From: Neptunomonas antarctica
Lineage (GTDB): Bacteria; Pseudomonadota; Gammaproteobacteria; Pseudomonadales; Balneatricaceae
Length of the DNA: 64,000 bases
Direction of reading: 5' to 3'
Assembly (NCBI RefSeq): GCF_001305295.1
Contig: NZ_LJSI01000021.1
Coordinates: 124,001-188,000, forward strand
Both the position numbers and the translations under genes were made by a program. Under the pieces are notes generated by a model that saw only the letters and a list, made by a program, of their open reading frames with translations, had not been told where the DNA came from and ran no database searches. Numbering within the stretch: the first letter of the stretch is position 1; each line of letters begins with the position of its first letter. This document shows, piece after piece, positions 7,687 to 16,267 of this stretch.

Positions 7687-9123
7687 ATGTATTTTCGTAC
7701 GCGTATTTTTGCAATATCCATTCTAACGGTCAGCGCTGTGCTTGCGGTTGTCATCACCTTAAGTTGGTCACGTATAATGAAGGTGGAACTTGATCACCTT
7801 GATGCTCGCCTTTGCATGGAAGCAAAGCGCATAATGCCCAGTCGTTTACAGAAAAAGCTTGATGCAAATAATTCGCCATCCAATTTGAGCATTTCAAGTG
7901 ATACTCAGCTTTCAGGTAGCAGGCTAATTGATGATTTAGTGGATAAGCTACGCGTCAGCTCACCTGGCCAGTTAATGATATTCGTTGAGTCCAGTGAAAG
8001 TGGCATTCTGACGACGTCGGAAGGTACCAACGTACAAGATATAATAAGCCCATTAAACTGGGTTAGCGCAGATTTATCAGAACCAACCAACAAAACCACC
8101 CCCCTCTGTCAGTTTGCCTTCTTTGAACATCAGCAAAACCAATGGCGGGCCAGTTTATTTCAAGCCTCACACACACAAAGCTTTATCGCTGTTGATGTCG
8201 CCGCCACAACCAGTCAGTTAAGAAGCACCTTGCGAGCCGCACTTATTGTTGTTATTCCTTTCTCTCTGCTTCTCAGTATTCTTGGCGCATGGTTTATCGC
8301 TGCCACTACCATTCGGCCTATAAAACGCCTGCATAAATCAATGGATATGGTGACAGAAAAAGACCTCAGCCATCGCTTACCTGAGCATAAAGAAGACAAA
8401 GAATTTAAAATGCTAATCGATGCGTACAATACAATGCTGGATCGACTTGAGGATAGTTTTCAGCAAATTTCTCGCTTTACCGCTGATGCTGCTCATGAGC
8501 TGAAAACACCGCTCACTGTTTTAAGAGGGAAGCTTGAGCAAGCGGTTCTCTCTGAAAATCCATCGCAATTGGACCTTAATGCCATTCTTGATGAGGTAGG
8601 ACATTTATCGGCCATCACGCGAAAATTGTTGCTTTTGTCACAGGCAGATTCTGGCTCTATGGCGCTTCATTTTGAACCGATCAATATTACCGGGTTATTA
8701 GATGAATTGACCGACGATATGGAGTTGTTGTCGGATGAATTAGTACTCGATTGCTCGATTGAACGAGCGCTAATGACAAAAGGTGATAGTGTCCTGCTGA
8801 AGCAGCTTTTAAATAATCTGCTCGTTAACGTCATGCGCTATAGCCTTCATGACAAAGGTGTCACTATTCAGGCCAGACAAAACGAATCCGCTATAGAAGT
8901 ACTTATCAGCAACGTTTGTTTTCCGATGTCGAATGAAATCAGGAGCAAACTGTTCGAACGCTTTTATCGTGGAGAGCCAGAACATACACAAGGCAAATCC
9001 GGTAGTGGTCTCGGTTTAAGTTTAGCCCGGGAGATAGCACGCGCACATGGCGGTGATCTCACGCTTGAACCCAGCGTGAAAGAGGTTGTTACTATGCGGT
9101 TATTATTGCCCATCGTTAAATGA
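7687..9123 (+). CDS. Membrane sensor histidine kinase, CusS-like
   Basis: A 478-residue kinase. Transmembrane helix 1 spans about residues 8-27, a periplasmic sensor about 30-180 and helix 2 about 184-208. A HAMP domain follows (IRPIKRLHKSMDMV), then the dimerisation domain with His270 in RFTADAAHELKTPLTVLRG. The ATPase domain has an N-box-like segment LLNNLLVNVMRYS and G box GSGLGLSLAREIA. The DHp sequence resembles the CusS/heavy-metal sensor subfamily. The stop codon overlaps a second Cus-like palindrome. It forms an operon with the preceding response regulator. Which metal or stress it senses cannot be read from the sequence. Confidence 0.92.
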   Translation: MYFRTRIFAISILTVSAVLAVVITLSWSRIMKVELDHLDARLCMEAKRIMPSRLQKKLDANNSPSNLSISSDTQLSGSRLIDDLVDKLRVSSPGQLMIFVESSESGILTTSEGTNVQDIISPLNWVSADLSEPTNKTTPLCQFAFFEHQQNQWRASLFQASHTQSFIAVDVAATTSQLRSTLRAALIVVIPFSLLLSILGAWFIAATTIRPIKRLHKSMDMVTEKDLSHRLPEHKEDKEFKMLIDAYNTMLDRLEDSFQQISRFTADAAHELKTPLTVLRGKLEQAVLSENPSQLDLNAILDEVGHLSAITRKLLLLSQADSGSMALHFEPINITGLLDELTDDMELLSDELVLDCSIERALMTKGDSVLLKQLLNNLLVNVMRYSLHDKGVTIQARQNESAIEVLISNVCFPMSNEIRSKLFERFYRGEPEHTQGKSGSGLGLSLAREIARAHGGDLTLEPSVKEVVTMRLLLPIVK

Positions 9124-9136
9124 CAACATTGTCACT
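9118..9136. promoter_or_regulatory. Second Cus-box-like operator, overlapping the kinase stop
   Basis: ATGACAA-CA-TTGTCA (9120-9134) keeps both half-sites of the 6912 palindrome. It overlaps the TGA of the kinase and lies about 60 bp before the YHYH gene. A TGATAAGAT extended -10-like motif follows at about 9154-9162. It would give the downstream efflux operon its own regulated promoter. Confidence 0.65.
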
Positions 9137-9193
9137 CAGTCTGTGGCGTCTAATTGATAAGATGAAGACTACAGATATCTTGAGGGACACAAT

Positions 9194-10750
9194 ATGAAAC
9201 CTTTTATTCTACAAATTTGTGCTATTTGTTGTTGGCTTTTTAGTACAGGTGCGACTTCAGCTGAGCTCAATAAATATCAAATTGATGTATGGGCTGATAA
9301 TTGGTTTGCTGCGTATATCGATGGCGAATTGCTCTTGGAAGACTCCGTCTCTATTACAACTGAGCGTTCTTTTAATGCTGAGACGCTGCAGTTTTCCTCA
9401 TCATTTCCTTTTGTATTAGCTTTTATTATTAAAGATTTTAAAGAAAACGATACCGGACTCGAATATATTGGTTCAAGACGCCAGCAAATAGGAGACGGTG
9501 GTTTTATCACTCAAGTTACTGATCTGGATTCTGGCAATGTTGTGGGTGTTTCCAGTGCCGCTATGCACTGTAAAGTCATCCATAAGGCACCACTGGATAG
9601 CAACTGTGCTAGTGAATCCGATCCGATAGCAGGAGAAGGTCAATGTCAGTTTATGACAGCCGAAGAACCGGTTTCATGGAAAACGCCAGCCTTTGATGAC
9701 AGTTCATGGCAACATGCTACTGAATATACTGCCGCACAAGTAGGGCCGAAAGAGGGTTACGATAAAATAAGATGGGCCTCAGCCGCAAAGCTAATCTGGT
9801 CAGAGGATCTGAAAAAAGATAATACCTTACTTTGTCGGCTGGTCATTGATGGTAAAAGCGATATGGCAGCAACGCAAAGTGAGGCTGTGTTAAGCCAAAG
9901 TGAACACTCTCACAATGAAATACATGCGTACTTTGCGCACTTCGACAATGTTAAAACCAGTGAAGATTCAACTTACGTAAAGATAGAATCCAATGGTATG
10001 CCTGAACATAAGATGATGGAAGGCATCACAAGTTGGCAACAGCAAGTGCCATTACCCCAAGACTATACCGGCAGTAATAGCTGGAAAATCCCGTTAAAAC
10101 CGGTTCTGGCTGATAACCCTATGTTAACCAAAGAGCACTTTCATAAAGGTGCGATTGCTATCGCAGTGAATGGCGTTCCAATCTTTAATGCCCTGAATAA
10201 TCGGGGCGTATATTCTGCTGATGTCGGTGAGCTGGACGCATGGGGTGGCCATAGCGGAAAAGCTGATGACTACCATTATCACCTTGCTCCCGAACATTTA
10301 GAAGCGATCGTGGGTGAAGGTAATCCCATTGCCTACGCACTGGATGGCTTTCCCTTATATGGTAAAACCGAAGCACCATTGGATGAGTATTTGGGGCGCT
10401 TTAACCAAGACGGCACTTACGAATATCATGCCGTTGCTTACCCTCCCTATTTAATAGCGGGCTTAAGGGGAGAGGTGCAAGTAGATTCGCTCTTAAATGC
10501 TCCTGAAGACCAGATTGTGCCTCAACCCAGATCTTACCCAGTGCGGCATGGTGATTACGGCCCTTTAAGGGGCGCTAAAATCACAGGGTTAAACAAAATT
10601 GCAGAGACTGGTTATGCATTGGAATACACATTAAATGGCAAACAATATCAGCTCAACTATAGCTGGAATGAAGACCTGCAATATCAGTTTGTGTTTGTTG
10701 ACGAAAATGGCAATCAAACCATTGAACGTTATCAGAGAAAAGAACAATAG
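9194..10750 (+). CDS. Secreted YHYH-domain protein
   Basis: A 518-residue protein with a signal peptide (hydrophobic to about residue 19, cleavage near TSA-EL). The C-terminal half carries the YHYH domain: IAIAVNGVPIFNALNNRG, then DDYHYHL at 358-364, then YALDGFPLYG. The N-terminal half resembles no domain I can name with confidence. Histidine and methionine clusters stand out: HSHNEIHAYFAHF (238-250), MPEHKMM (269-275), EHFHK and GGHSG. They could bind metal. It is first in an operon behind a Cus-like box and is followed by PEBP, MacA-like and MacB-like genes. The biochemical role of YHYH proteins is not established; metal binding is my inference. Confidence 0.85.
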   Translation: MKPFILQICAICCWLFSTGATSAELNKYQIDVWADNWFAAYIDGELLLEDSVSITTERSFNAETLQFSSSFPFVLAFIIKDFKENDTGLEYIGSRRQQIGDGGFITQVTDLDSGNVVGVSSAAMHCKVIHKAPLDSNCASESDPIAGEGQCQFMTAEEPVSWKTPAFDDSSWQHATEYTAAQVGPKEGYDKIRWASAAKLIWSEDLKKDNTLLCRLVIDGKSDMAATQSEAVLSQSEHSHNEIHAYFAHFDNVKTSEDSTYVKIESNGMPEHKMMEGITSWQQQVPLPQDYTGSNSWKIPLKPVLADNPMLTKEHFHKGAIAIAVNGVPIFNALNNRGVYSADVGELDAWGGHSGKADDYHYHLAPEHLEAIVGEGNPIAYALDGFPLYGKTEAPLDEYLGRFNQDGTYEYHAVAYPPYLIAGLRGEVQVDSLLNAPEDQIVPQPRSYPVRHGDYGPLRGAKITGLNKIAETGYALEYTLNGKQYQLNYSWNEDLQYQFVFVDENGNQTIERYQRKEQ

Positions 10751-10795
10751 ACGGAATCATTAAATAGTTACCTTAATCGCTACGGAGATTGATCG

Positions 10796-11563
10796 ATGCA
10801 TACGAAAATTATTGTCTCCATTATAACCTTGATGTTGCTTGTATCTGCGGCAACTAAAGCCAGTGAATCCCTCGAACTCACCAGTCCTGCATTTACCGAG
10901 AGTGGGTCGCTTCCCATTGAATTCACGTGCGAAGGAGAGGGGTTATCTCCTCCATTAAACTGGCGTGGTGTGCCAGATGGCACGCAGTCTTTGGTGGTGA
11001 TTATGGATCATATGCCAAATCACAAGCCAGAGCCTGACATTGCCAGCAACCAAGAAAGTACCGCCTTTCCTAAAGCAGCTGAAACACCTGAAACAGCTGA
11101 AACAACTACAGCACCTGAATCAAGAAAGCCGGAAGGGCTGCGTTGGTACTGGAGTGTATACAACATTCCGGCGCACGTTTCGGGTATTGTTTCTGGAATG
11201 AGAAGCGGCAAATCAGTAGGCACATTTGGCAGCAATGTCGTGAATGATAAAAATGAATACGCGCCGCCCTGTTCAAAAGGTCCTGGCCCGAAAAACTACA
11301 CTTTTCATCTCTATGCACTTTCAACGTCTTTAGATATGGCTCAATCAGATGAGATTTCAGCAGCGACTTTGCGAAAAAGTATGAGTGGCTTAGTACTGGA
11401 TTCTGATTCCCTGACCGTTAGTTTTGCACGCAGCTGCCAGACTCCACTAAAGCCACATCCGGAACACAGCAGCCAACAAGACAAAAAGAATCCGCCGTCA
11501 GCATTGCCGCCATGTGGACAACCCATGGGTCTGCTCACTCCAGCGCCTATCGAAGAAAAGTAA
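10796..11563 (+). CDS. Secreted YbhB/YbcL-type PEBP-family protein
   Basis: A 255-residue protein with a signal peptide cut near ATKA-SE. It carries the PEBP fold signatures LTSPAFTESGSLPIEFTCEGEGLSPPL near the N-terminus and GPGPKNYTFHLYAL at about 165-178. The usual DPDAP motif is replaced by MDHMPNHKPEPD. A Pro/Glu/Thr-rich insert of about 30 residues (PETAETTTAPES) then separates it from LRWYWSVYNIP, where other members have HWVVYNIP. PEBPs bind phospholipid head groups or small anions; the role here is unknown. It sits between the YHYH gene and the macA-like gene and is probably co-transcribed. Confidence 0.85.
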   Translation: MHTKIIVSIITLMLLVSAATKASESLELTSPAFTESGSLPIEFTCEGEGLSPPLNWRGVPDGTQSLVVIMDHMPNHKPEPDIASNQESTAFPKAAETPETAETTTAPESRKPEGLRWYWSVYNIPAHVSGIVSGMRSGKSVGTFGSNVVNDKNEYAPPCSKGPGPKNYTFHLYALSTSLDMAQSDEISAATLRKSMSGLVLDSDSLTVSFARSCQTPLKPHPEHSSQQDKKNPPSALPPCGQPMGLLTPAPIEEK

Positions 11564-11576
11564 CCAAGAGATTTAC

Positions 11577-12842
11577 ATGAAACGTAACATTAAAAAAACA
11601 TTGGTATTGCTCCTTCTCGTCGGTGTCGCCGCAGGCGTTGGGTACAAATACACCGTGGCACAGCAGATTCAGCCGGTATTTATAACCGATGTTGTTAAGC
11701 GCGGAAATATTGAAAGCGTTGTTTTGACGAACGGTGTTCTATATCCGTCGAAACTGGTCAGTGTCGGTGCTCAGGTGTCGGGGTTGATAGAAAAAATTGA
11801 TGTCCAGGTAGGCGAAGAGATAAAGCAGGGTGATTTGATTGCTCAGATAGACAACCTGACACAACAAAACGCGCTTAAAGAAGCAGAAGCTTCGCTAAAG
11901 AGTATTAATGCTGAATACCGGGCAAAGCAGGCACAGATTAAAGTCGCGACGTCTGAATTTAGCCGTAAGAAAGCGTTGTTGGTGAGTAGGGCCACCTCTC
12001 AATCGGAATATGACACGGCAGAATCATTACTGGCGGTCTATCAGGCAGAGCTGGATCAGCTAAGCGCCGAAAAAGAGAAATCGATCATTAGTGTCGATAA
12101 CGCGAAACTCAATCTTGGTTACACAACCATAGCATCGCCTATTGATGGCACCGTGATTTATGTATCGGTCGAAGAGGGACAGACCGTCAATAACAATCAA
12201 GGTACGCCGAGTATTATTGAGCTGGCACAACTGGATGTGATGACCATCAAGGCACAGGTTTCTGAAGCCGACATTATTAATGTTCGTGCGGGGCAGGAAG
12301 TCTATTTCACTATTTTGGGCGCAACGGGTAAGAAATACCCTGGTGCTTTACGCGCCATTGAGCCTGGCCCGACCTTGCTCAGTGGTGACGACAGTACTCT
12401 GAAAATTGGTGATGATGAAGCTATCTACTACAACGCCCTGTTCGATGTAGAAAACCCGGAAAACCTATTGCGCTTCGGCATGACCGCGCAGGTATCCATT
12501 ATTCTGAAAAGTGCGGAAGATGCATTGCTTGTTCCGTCACAGGTATTAATCGCAAAGTCCGGTTCGAATTCTTCCTATCAGGTGCCTGTGAAAAACGATG
12601 GTCAAGTTGAATATCGCCATGTGGAAGTGGGCATCAACAATAAAATCTACGCTCAGATATTGTCAGGTCTTAACGAAGGTGAAGCGATCATTATCGGTCA
12701 GTCTTCTGGTGATAAAGCCGCTTCCGCTAACTCTATGGGGAGTTCTATGGGAAGTTCGATCGAAAGCTCGATGGGTGGTTTGTCGGGAAGTAGTGTGCCT
12801 GGACAAGGTGGCCCGGGCTCAGGCAAGGACACGAGGTTTTAA
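11577..12842 (+). CDS. MacA-like periplasmic adaptor (membrane fusion) protein
   Basis: A 421-residue protein starting at ATG 11577, 13 bp after the PEBP stop. One N-terminal membrane anchor (about 6-25) is followed by a lipoyl half-motif (GAQVSGLIEKIDVQVGEEIKQGD), a coiled-coil hairpin (about 100-175), the second lipoyl half (IASPIDGTVIYVSVEEGQTV) and beta-barrel regions. These are features of the MacA branch of RND/ABC adaptors. The C-terminal tail is an unusual Ser/Gly/Met repeat (SMGSSMGSSIESSMGG). With the MacB-like transporter 3 bp downstream it should form a tripartite pump. An outer-membrane factor must come from elsewhere, because the local one appears broken. Confidence 0.93.
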   Translation: MKRNIKKTLVLLLLVGVAAGVGYKYTVAQQIQPVFITDVVKRGNIESVVLTNGVLYPSKLVSVGAQVSGLIEKIDVQVGEEIKQGDLIAQIDNLTQQNALKEAEASLKSINAEYRAKQAQIKVATSEFSRKKALLVSRATSQSEYDTAESLLAVYQAELDQLSAEKEKSIISVDNAKLNLGYTTIASPIDGTVIYVSVEEGQTVNNNQGTPSIIELAQLDVMTIKAQVSEADIINVRAGQEVYFTILGATGKKYPGALRAIEPGPTLLSGDDSTLKIGDDEAIYYNALFDVENPENLLRFGMTAQVSIILKSAEDALLVPSQVLIAKSGSNSSYQVPVKNDGQVEYRHVEVGINNKIYAQILSGLNEGEAIIIGQSSGDKAASANSMGSSMGSSIESSMGGLSGSSVPGQGGPGSGKDTRF

Positions 12843-12845
12843 CGT

Positions 12846-14876
12846 ATGGCTGAAGCACTGTTAAATATTGTGGGTGTACGCCGCACTTTTTCTGCCGGTG
12901 AGCAGGAACTAACGGTTCTGAAAAATATTAACCTGCAGATTCATCGTGGTGAGATGATCGCTATTATCGGAGCTTCCGGGTCGGGGAAATCAACATTAAT
13001 GAACATCCTTGGCTGTCTGGATAAGCCAACTAAAGGGAGTTACTTCATTAATGGTCAGGATACCTCCGCTATGGATGAAGATGAACTGGCGGCACTGCGA
13101 CGTGAGCACTTTGGATTCATCTTTCAGCGTTATCACCTGCTGAGTGATTTAACCGCGTTAGGTAATGTGGAAGTGCCGGCCTTGTATGCGAATCAAGGTC
13201 AGCAGTCCCGACAGGAAAAAGCCAAAAAATTGCTGACCCGCCTGGGTTTGGGCGATCGCTTAGAGCATAAACCAAACCAGCTCAGCGGTGGCCAGCAACA
13301 GCGAGTCAGTATTGCCAGAGCCCTGATTAATGGCGGTGATGTTATTCTCGCTGATGAACCGACCGGCGCGCTGGATAGCAGCAGCGGCGAAGAGATGATG
13401 AAACTTCTTCGGGAGTTACACCGTGACGGCCACACCATCATCCTGGTCACGCACGATCCGAATATTGCCGAGTTTGCTGATCGCGTTATTGAGATTAAAG
13501 ACGGGGAAATCATTGGCGATACTCCCAATTTCAATAAGCCCAGTCGCAGCGCTGAAGAGGGTTGTCAGCGGGTAGCAGAGAGCAAAGACTCCGAAGATAA
13601 AGCGCATGACCCTAAGACTCATGACCCTAAAATCCATTACCCTAAAACCTATGAAACGCAAAAAGCTAAGTCGGGTATTAACTGGTCGCGTTATCTTGAA
13701 GCCTTGAAAATGGCGCTAATTGCGATGTCTAATAACCGGCTGCGTACGTTTCTTACCATGCTCGGCATCATTATTGGTATTGCTTCCGTTGTATCAGTGG
13801 TCGCATTGGGCGCGGGGTCACAGCAATCGATTATGGACAATATCGCTTCAATGGGCACCAATACCATTGAGATAAAGCCTGGTACAGGGCGCGGAGATCG
13901 CCGTTCCGGGCGAGTTCGCACGCTCACCGCAGAGGATGCCAATGCGCTTAAAATATTGCCGTTTGTGGATAGTGTTACGCCAACGGTCAGGGCTAATGTC
14001 GCTATTCGTTATTCCAATGAAACGGTGACGGGTTCGGTTCAGGGTGTTGGCACCGAGTATTTCCGTGTGCGGGGCTATACCTTAGCGCAGGGGCAATATT
14101 TTGGTGAAGACAGCGTCGAGACGCTGGAGCAGGTCGCTGTTATTGACGCGAATACCGAACAAGAGCTTTTCCCTGACGGTGATGCACTCGGTAGCGTCAT
14201 CTTTCTGGGCCGCCTTCCTGTGCGCGTTATTGGCGTCACTGATCCTATTGAAAGTGTGTCCGATAACAGTGATGAGCTGAATATCTGGCTGCCTTATACC
14301 ACAGTATCCGGGCGTATATACCGGCAGAATTATGTCAGCGATATCACCGTAAGAGTCGCTGCGAATGTCTCCAGTGATGTGGCAGAACAAGGAATTATTA
14401 GCTTACTGAGCATGCGTCACGGCGTGGTTGATTTCTTCACTATCAACACGGATACGGTGCGAAAAAGTATAGAAAAAACATCTGAGACCATGACATTGCT
14501 TATTTCTGCTATCGCGTTTATCTCTCTGTTAGTGGGGGGTATTGGCGTTATGAATATCATGTTGGTATCCGTAACTGAGCGCACGGGAGAGATAGGTATA
14601 CGTATAGCGGTAGGGGCCAGACAGACGGATATCATGCGTCAGTTTTTGATTGAGGCGGTGCTGGTCTGCTTCTGTGGTGGCGCATTGGGGATCGGGCTCG
14701 CCTATCTGGTTGGCGTGATATTCACCTACACAGGTAGCGATTTTCAGATGATCTATTCCAGTTCGTCTATCATTGCGGCTTTTGCCTGTTCGACCTTAAT
14801 CGGCATTCTATTTGGCTATCTTCCTGCCCGTAATGCCGCAAAACTTAACCCTATCGAGGCACTCTCCAGAGATTAG
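12846..14876 (+). CDS. MacB-like ABC exporter, fused ATPase and permease
   Basis: A 676-residue protein, slightly longer than E. coli MacB (648). The N-terminal ATPase has Walker A GASGSGKST, signature LSGGQQQRVSIARAL, Walker B VILADEPTGALD and switch histidine VTHD. The permease part has a first helix near 305-330 (FLTMLGIIIGIASVVSVVALG), a large periplasmic domain, then three C-terminal helices with the FtsX-type motif ERTGEIGIRIAVGAR. The linker between the halves carries three tandem five-residue repeats, HDPKT-HDPKI-HYPKT (254-268). MacB pumps move substrates from the periplasm through TolC-type channels. The substrate here is unknown; the upstream Cus-like boxes point to metal stress. 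Confidence 0.94.
   Translation: MAEALLNIVGVRRTFSAGEQELTVLKNINLQIHRGEMIAIIGASGSGKSTLMNILGCLDKPTKGSYFINGQDTSAMDEDELAALRREHFGFIFQRYHLLSDLTALGNVEVPALYANQGQQSRQEKAKKLLTRLGLGDRLEHKPNQLSGGQQQRVSIARALINGGDVILADEPTGALDSSSGEEMMKLLRELHRDGHTIILVTHDPNIAEFADRVIEIKDGEIIGDTPNFNKPSRSAEEGCQRVAESKDSEDKAHDPKTHDPKIHYPKTYETQKAKSGINWSRYLEALKMALIAMSNNRLRTFLTMLGIIIGIASVVSVVALGAGSQQSIMDNIASMGTNTIEIKPGTGRGDRRSGRVRTLTAEDANALKILPFVDSVTPTVRANVAIRYSNETVTGSVQGVGTEYFRVRGYTLAQGQYFGEDSVETLEQVAVIDANTEQELFPDGDALGSVIFLGRLPVRVIGVTDPIESVSDNSDELNIWLPYTTVSGRIYRQNYVSDITVRVAANVSSDVAEQGIISLLSMRHGVVDFFTINTDTVRKSIEKTSETMTLLISAIAFISLLVGGIGVMNIMLVSVTERTGEIGIRIAVGARQTDIMRQFLIEAVLVCFCGGALGIGLAYLVGVIFTYTGSDFQMIYSSSSIIAAFACSTLIGILFGYLPARNAAKLNPIEALSRD
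13605..13649 (+). repeat. Three 15-bp in-frame repeats in the MacB linker
   Basis: CATGACCCTAAGACT, CATGACCCTAAAATC and CATTACCCTAAAACC are in tandem. They encode His-(Asp/Tyr)-Pro-Lys-(Thr/Ile) units in the flexible linker. Confidence 0.85.
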
Positions 14877-14891
14877 TGTGGAGGATAAACA

Positions 14892-15120
14892 ATGAAAACG
14901 AGCGTTATCATTACGATGTATTCGTAATTTTTTGCTTGGGTGCAACCCAATACTCAGTGATTATCAACAGCCGGATTCAGGGGATAGTTTACTTAATTCC
15001 TCAGCTCTGGAAGGCATATTCGACAAAGATGTATCAAATACAAGAAGCAAAACAATGCCCAGGAAGGCTAGAGTAATGGTTTCGCCTTTGTTTGACCGCT
15101 TGGGGGCGATAGTGACTTAA
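14892..15120 (+). pseudogene. Probable outer-membrane factor (NodT/TolC-type lipoprotein) remnant
   Basis: Directly after macB a strong ribosome site (GGAGG) precedes ATG 14892, which encodes only MKTSVIITMYS before a stop. In another frame the sequence continues FLLGCNPILSDYQQPDSG, resembling the lipobox and first mature residues of NodT-type outer-membrane efflux lipoproteins (GC, then P-DYQ-P). That frame runs on to 15118 without other recognisable domains. A frameshift in the signal peptide plus loss of the body would explain this. The gene position fits the missing third part of the pump. The identification rests on a short match. Bases 15121-15394 hold no gene I can see. Confidence 0.4.
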
Positions 15121-15394
15121 ATGGTTCTGAGTCGAACAAGATCAAACGTTAGGGCAGGTGGGTGCCAAATGCGGTCATAGTCAGTAATTCTAAAGATTGG
15201 CAACCGTATATTGTCCCCGATGATTAACCCGCATCACGTTAATCCAATCATATAAATGTACCCCGATCCATTTATTGATTGTTGATCGCTTACGGTGCCT
15301 GACGTTCATCTATGTATGCTGCTCTTTTAAACAGAATACCTGAATAAACCTGACTAATCGGGCTGCTTCGGGTCTCCATTCATTTACACAACAT

Positions 15395-15784
15395 TCATTT
15401 TTTTTGATCGGTGTTGACCACTGCATAGGCGACCATTTCAACTAACATTTCATCCCGTGCCAATCCGGCAATGACCAAAGCCGCCCGATTAGGAAATGGG
15501 GCGCTAATATACTCGGCATAGACACGGTTTACAGTGGCCAGGTAACTTTTGTCCGTCACGTAAATAAGCACTTGTGTGAGGGCGGATAAATCTGCTCCTG
15601 CGCATTCCAGCGTGTGCTTAAGGTTGTCTAGAGTTTGGCGTGTTTGTGCTTCAATACCGCCTTCAACTACCTTGCCTGTGGCGTCTATCGGAATTTGTGC
15701 AGTGAACAGAATACCGTTGCCAATGGTTGCCCATTCTAGTGGTGAGGGTGAGTCGTAGAGTTCTGTTTTTACAATGCTGATCAT
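15395..15784 (-). CDS. RidA/YjgF-family protein
   Basis: A 129-residue protein with the RidA pattern: GNGILFTAQIPID, EAQTRQTLDNLKHTLECAGADL, VLIYVTDKSY, then FPNRAALVIAGLARDEMLVEMVAYAV. RidA homologues hydrolyse reactive enamine and imine intermediates formed by PLP or flavin enzymes. The classical RidA Arg is seen only as part of PNRAAL, so deaminase activity is not certain. It is the last gene of the leftward operon that contains an FAD oxidoreductase, a plausible source of imines. Confidence 0.88.
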   Translation of the reverse strand: MISIVKTELYDSPSPLEWATIGNGILFTAQIPIDATGKVVEGGIEAQTRQTLDNLKHTLECAGADLSALTQVLIYVTDKSYLATVNRVYAEYISAPFPNRAALVIAGLARDEMLVEMVAYAVVNTDQKK

Positions 15785-15872
15785 TGAGTGGGCTTTCCTG
15801 TTAGGTTGTTAATGTTGACTAGTAGCCGGGGACGCGTTACTAACAGCGCCACCGGCGGGGCAATAAAACCTC

Positions 15873-16226
15873 TCACTCGGCGTTGGCGAGTAGCTCTTTC
15901 CAGTTGCCCGGATAGACGGCGTAAAAGATGCTTGCCTGCTCGCCCTCATATTTTAATTCGGTGCCTTTCGGAATCCATATAATGTCGCCGGCATGTCCCT
16001 CGAGTATTTCCCCGCCAGTCACCAGGCGAAAAATGCCGTCGATAACGTATATCACTTCGTCATAGAGCACCGTCCAGGCAATAGAGCAGGCATCGAAGCG
16101 TGCAACGCCCGCCGCCATGGTCGAACTGAGTTCGCCCCCGACCGCGCGGGCTACTTCTGAATGCCCCGGAGGGCCACCGCGGTGGGCAAAGTTGAGACTG
16201 GTCGAGCTAATAAGTTTGGCCGTCAT
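15873..16226 (-). CDS. EutQ-like cupin protein
   Basis: A 117-residue single-domain cupin. The second half reads YDEVIYVIDGIFRLVTGGEILEGHAGDIIWIPKGTELKYE, the EutQ-type cupin pattern, ending FYAVYPGNWKEL. I chose ATG 16226 because upstream codons belong to the DctM gene in another frame. It lies between dctM and ridA in the same direction. In its relatives the cupin is thought to bind or convert small carboxylates or amines; the substrate here is unknown. No ethanolamine utilisation genes are nearby. Confidence 0.82.
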   Translation of the reverse strand: MTAKLISSTSLNFAHRGGPPGHSEVARAVGGELSSTMAAGVARFDACSIAWTVLYDEVIYVIDGIFRLVTGGEILEGHAGDIIWIPKGTELKYEGEQASIFYAVYPGNWKELLANAE

Positions 16227-16267
16227 AAATTTTCCAGTTTTTTCTAGATGGGTCAGAATGGCGTTCG

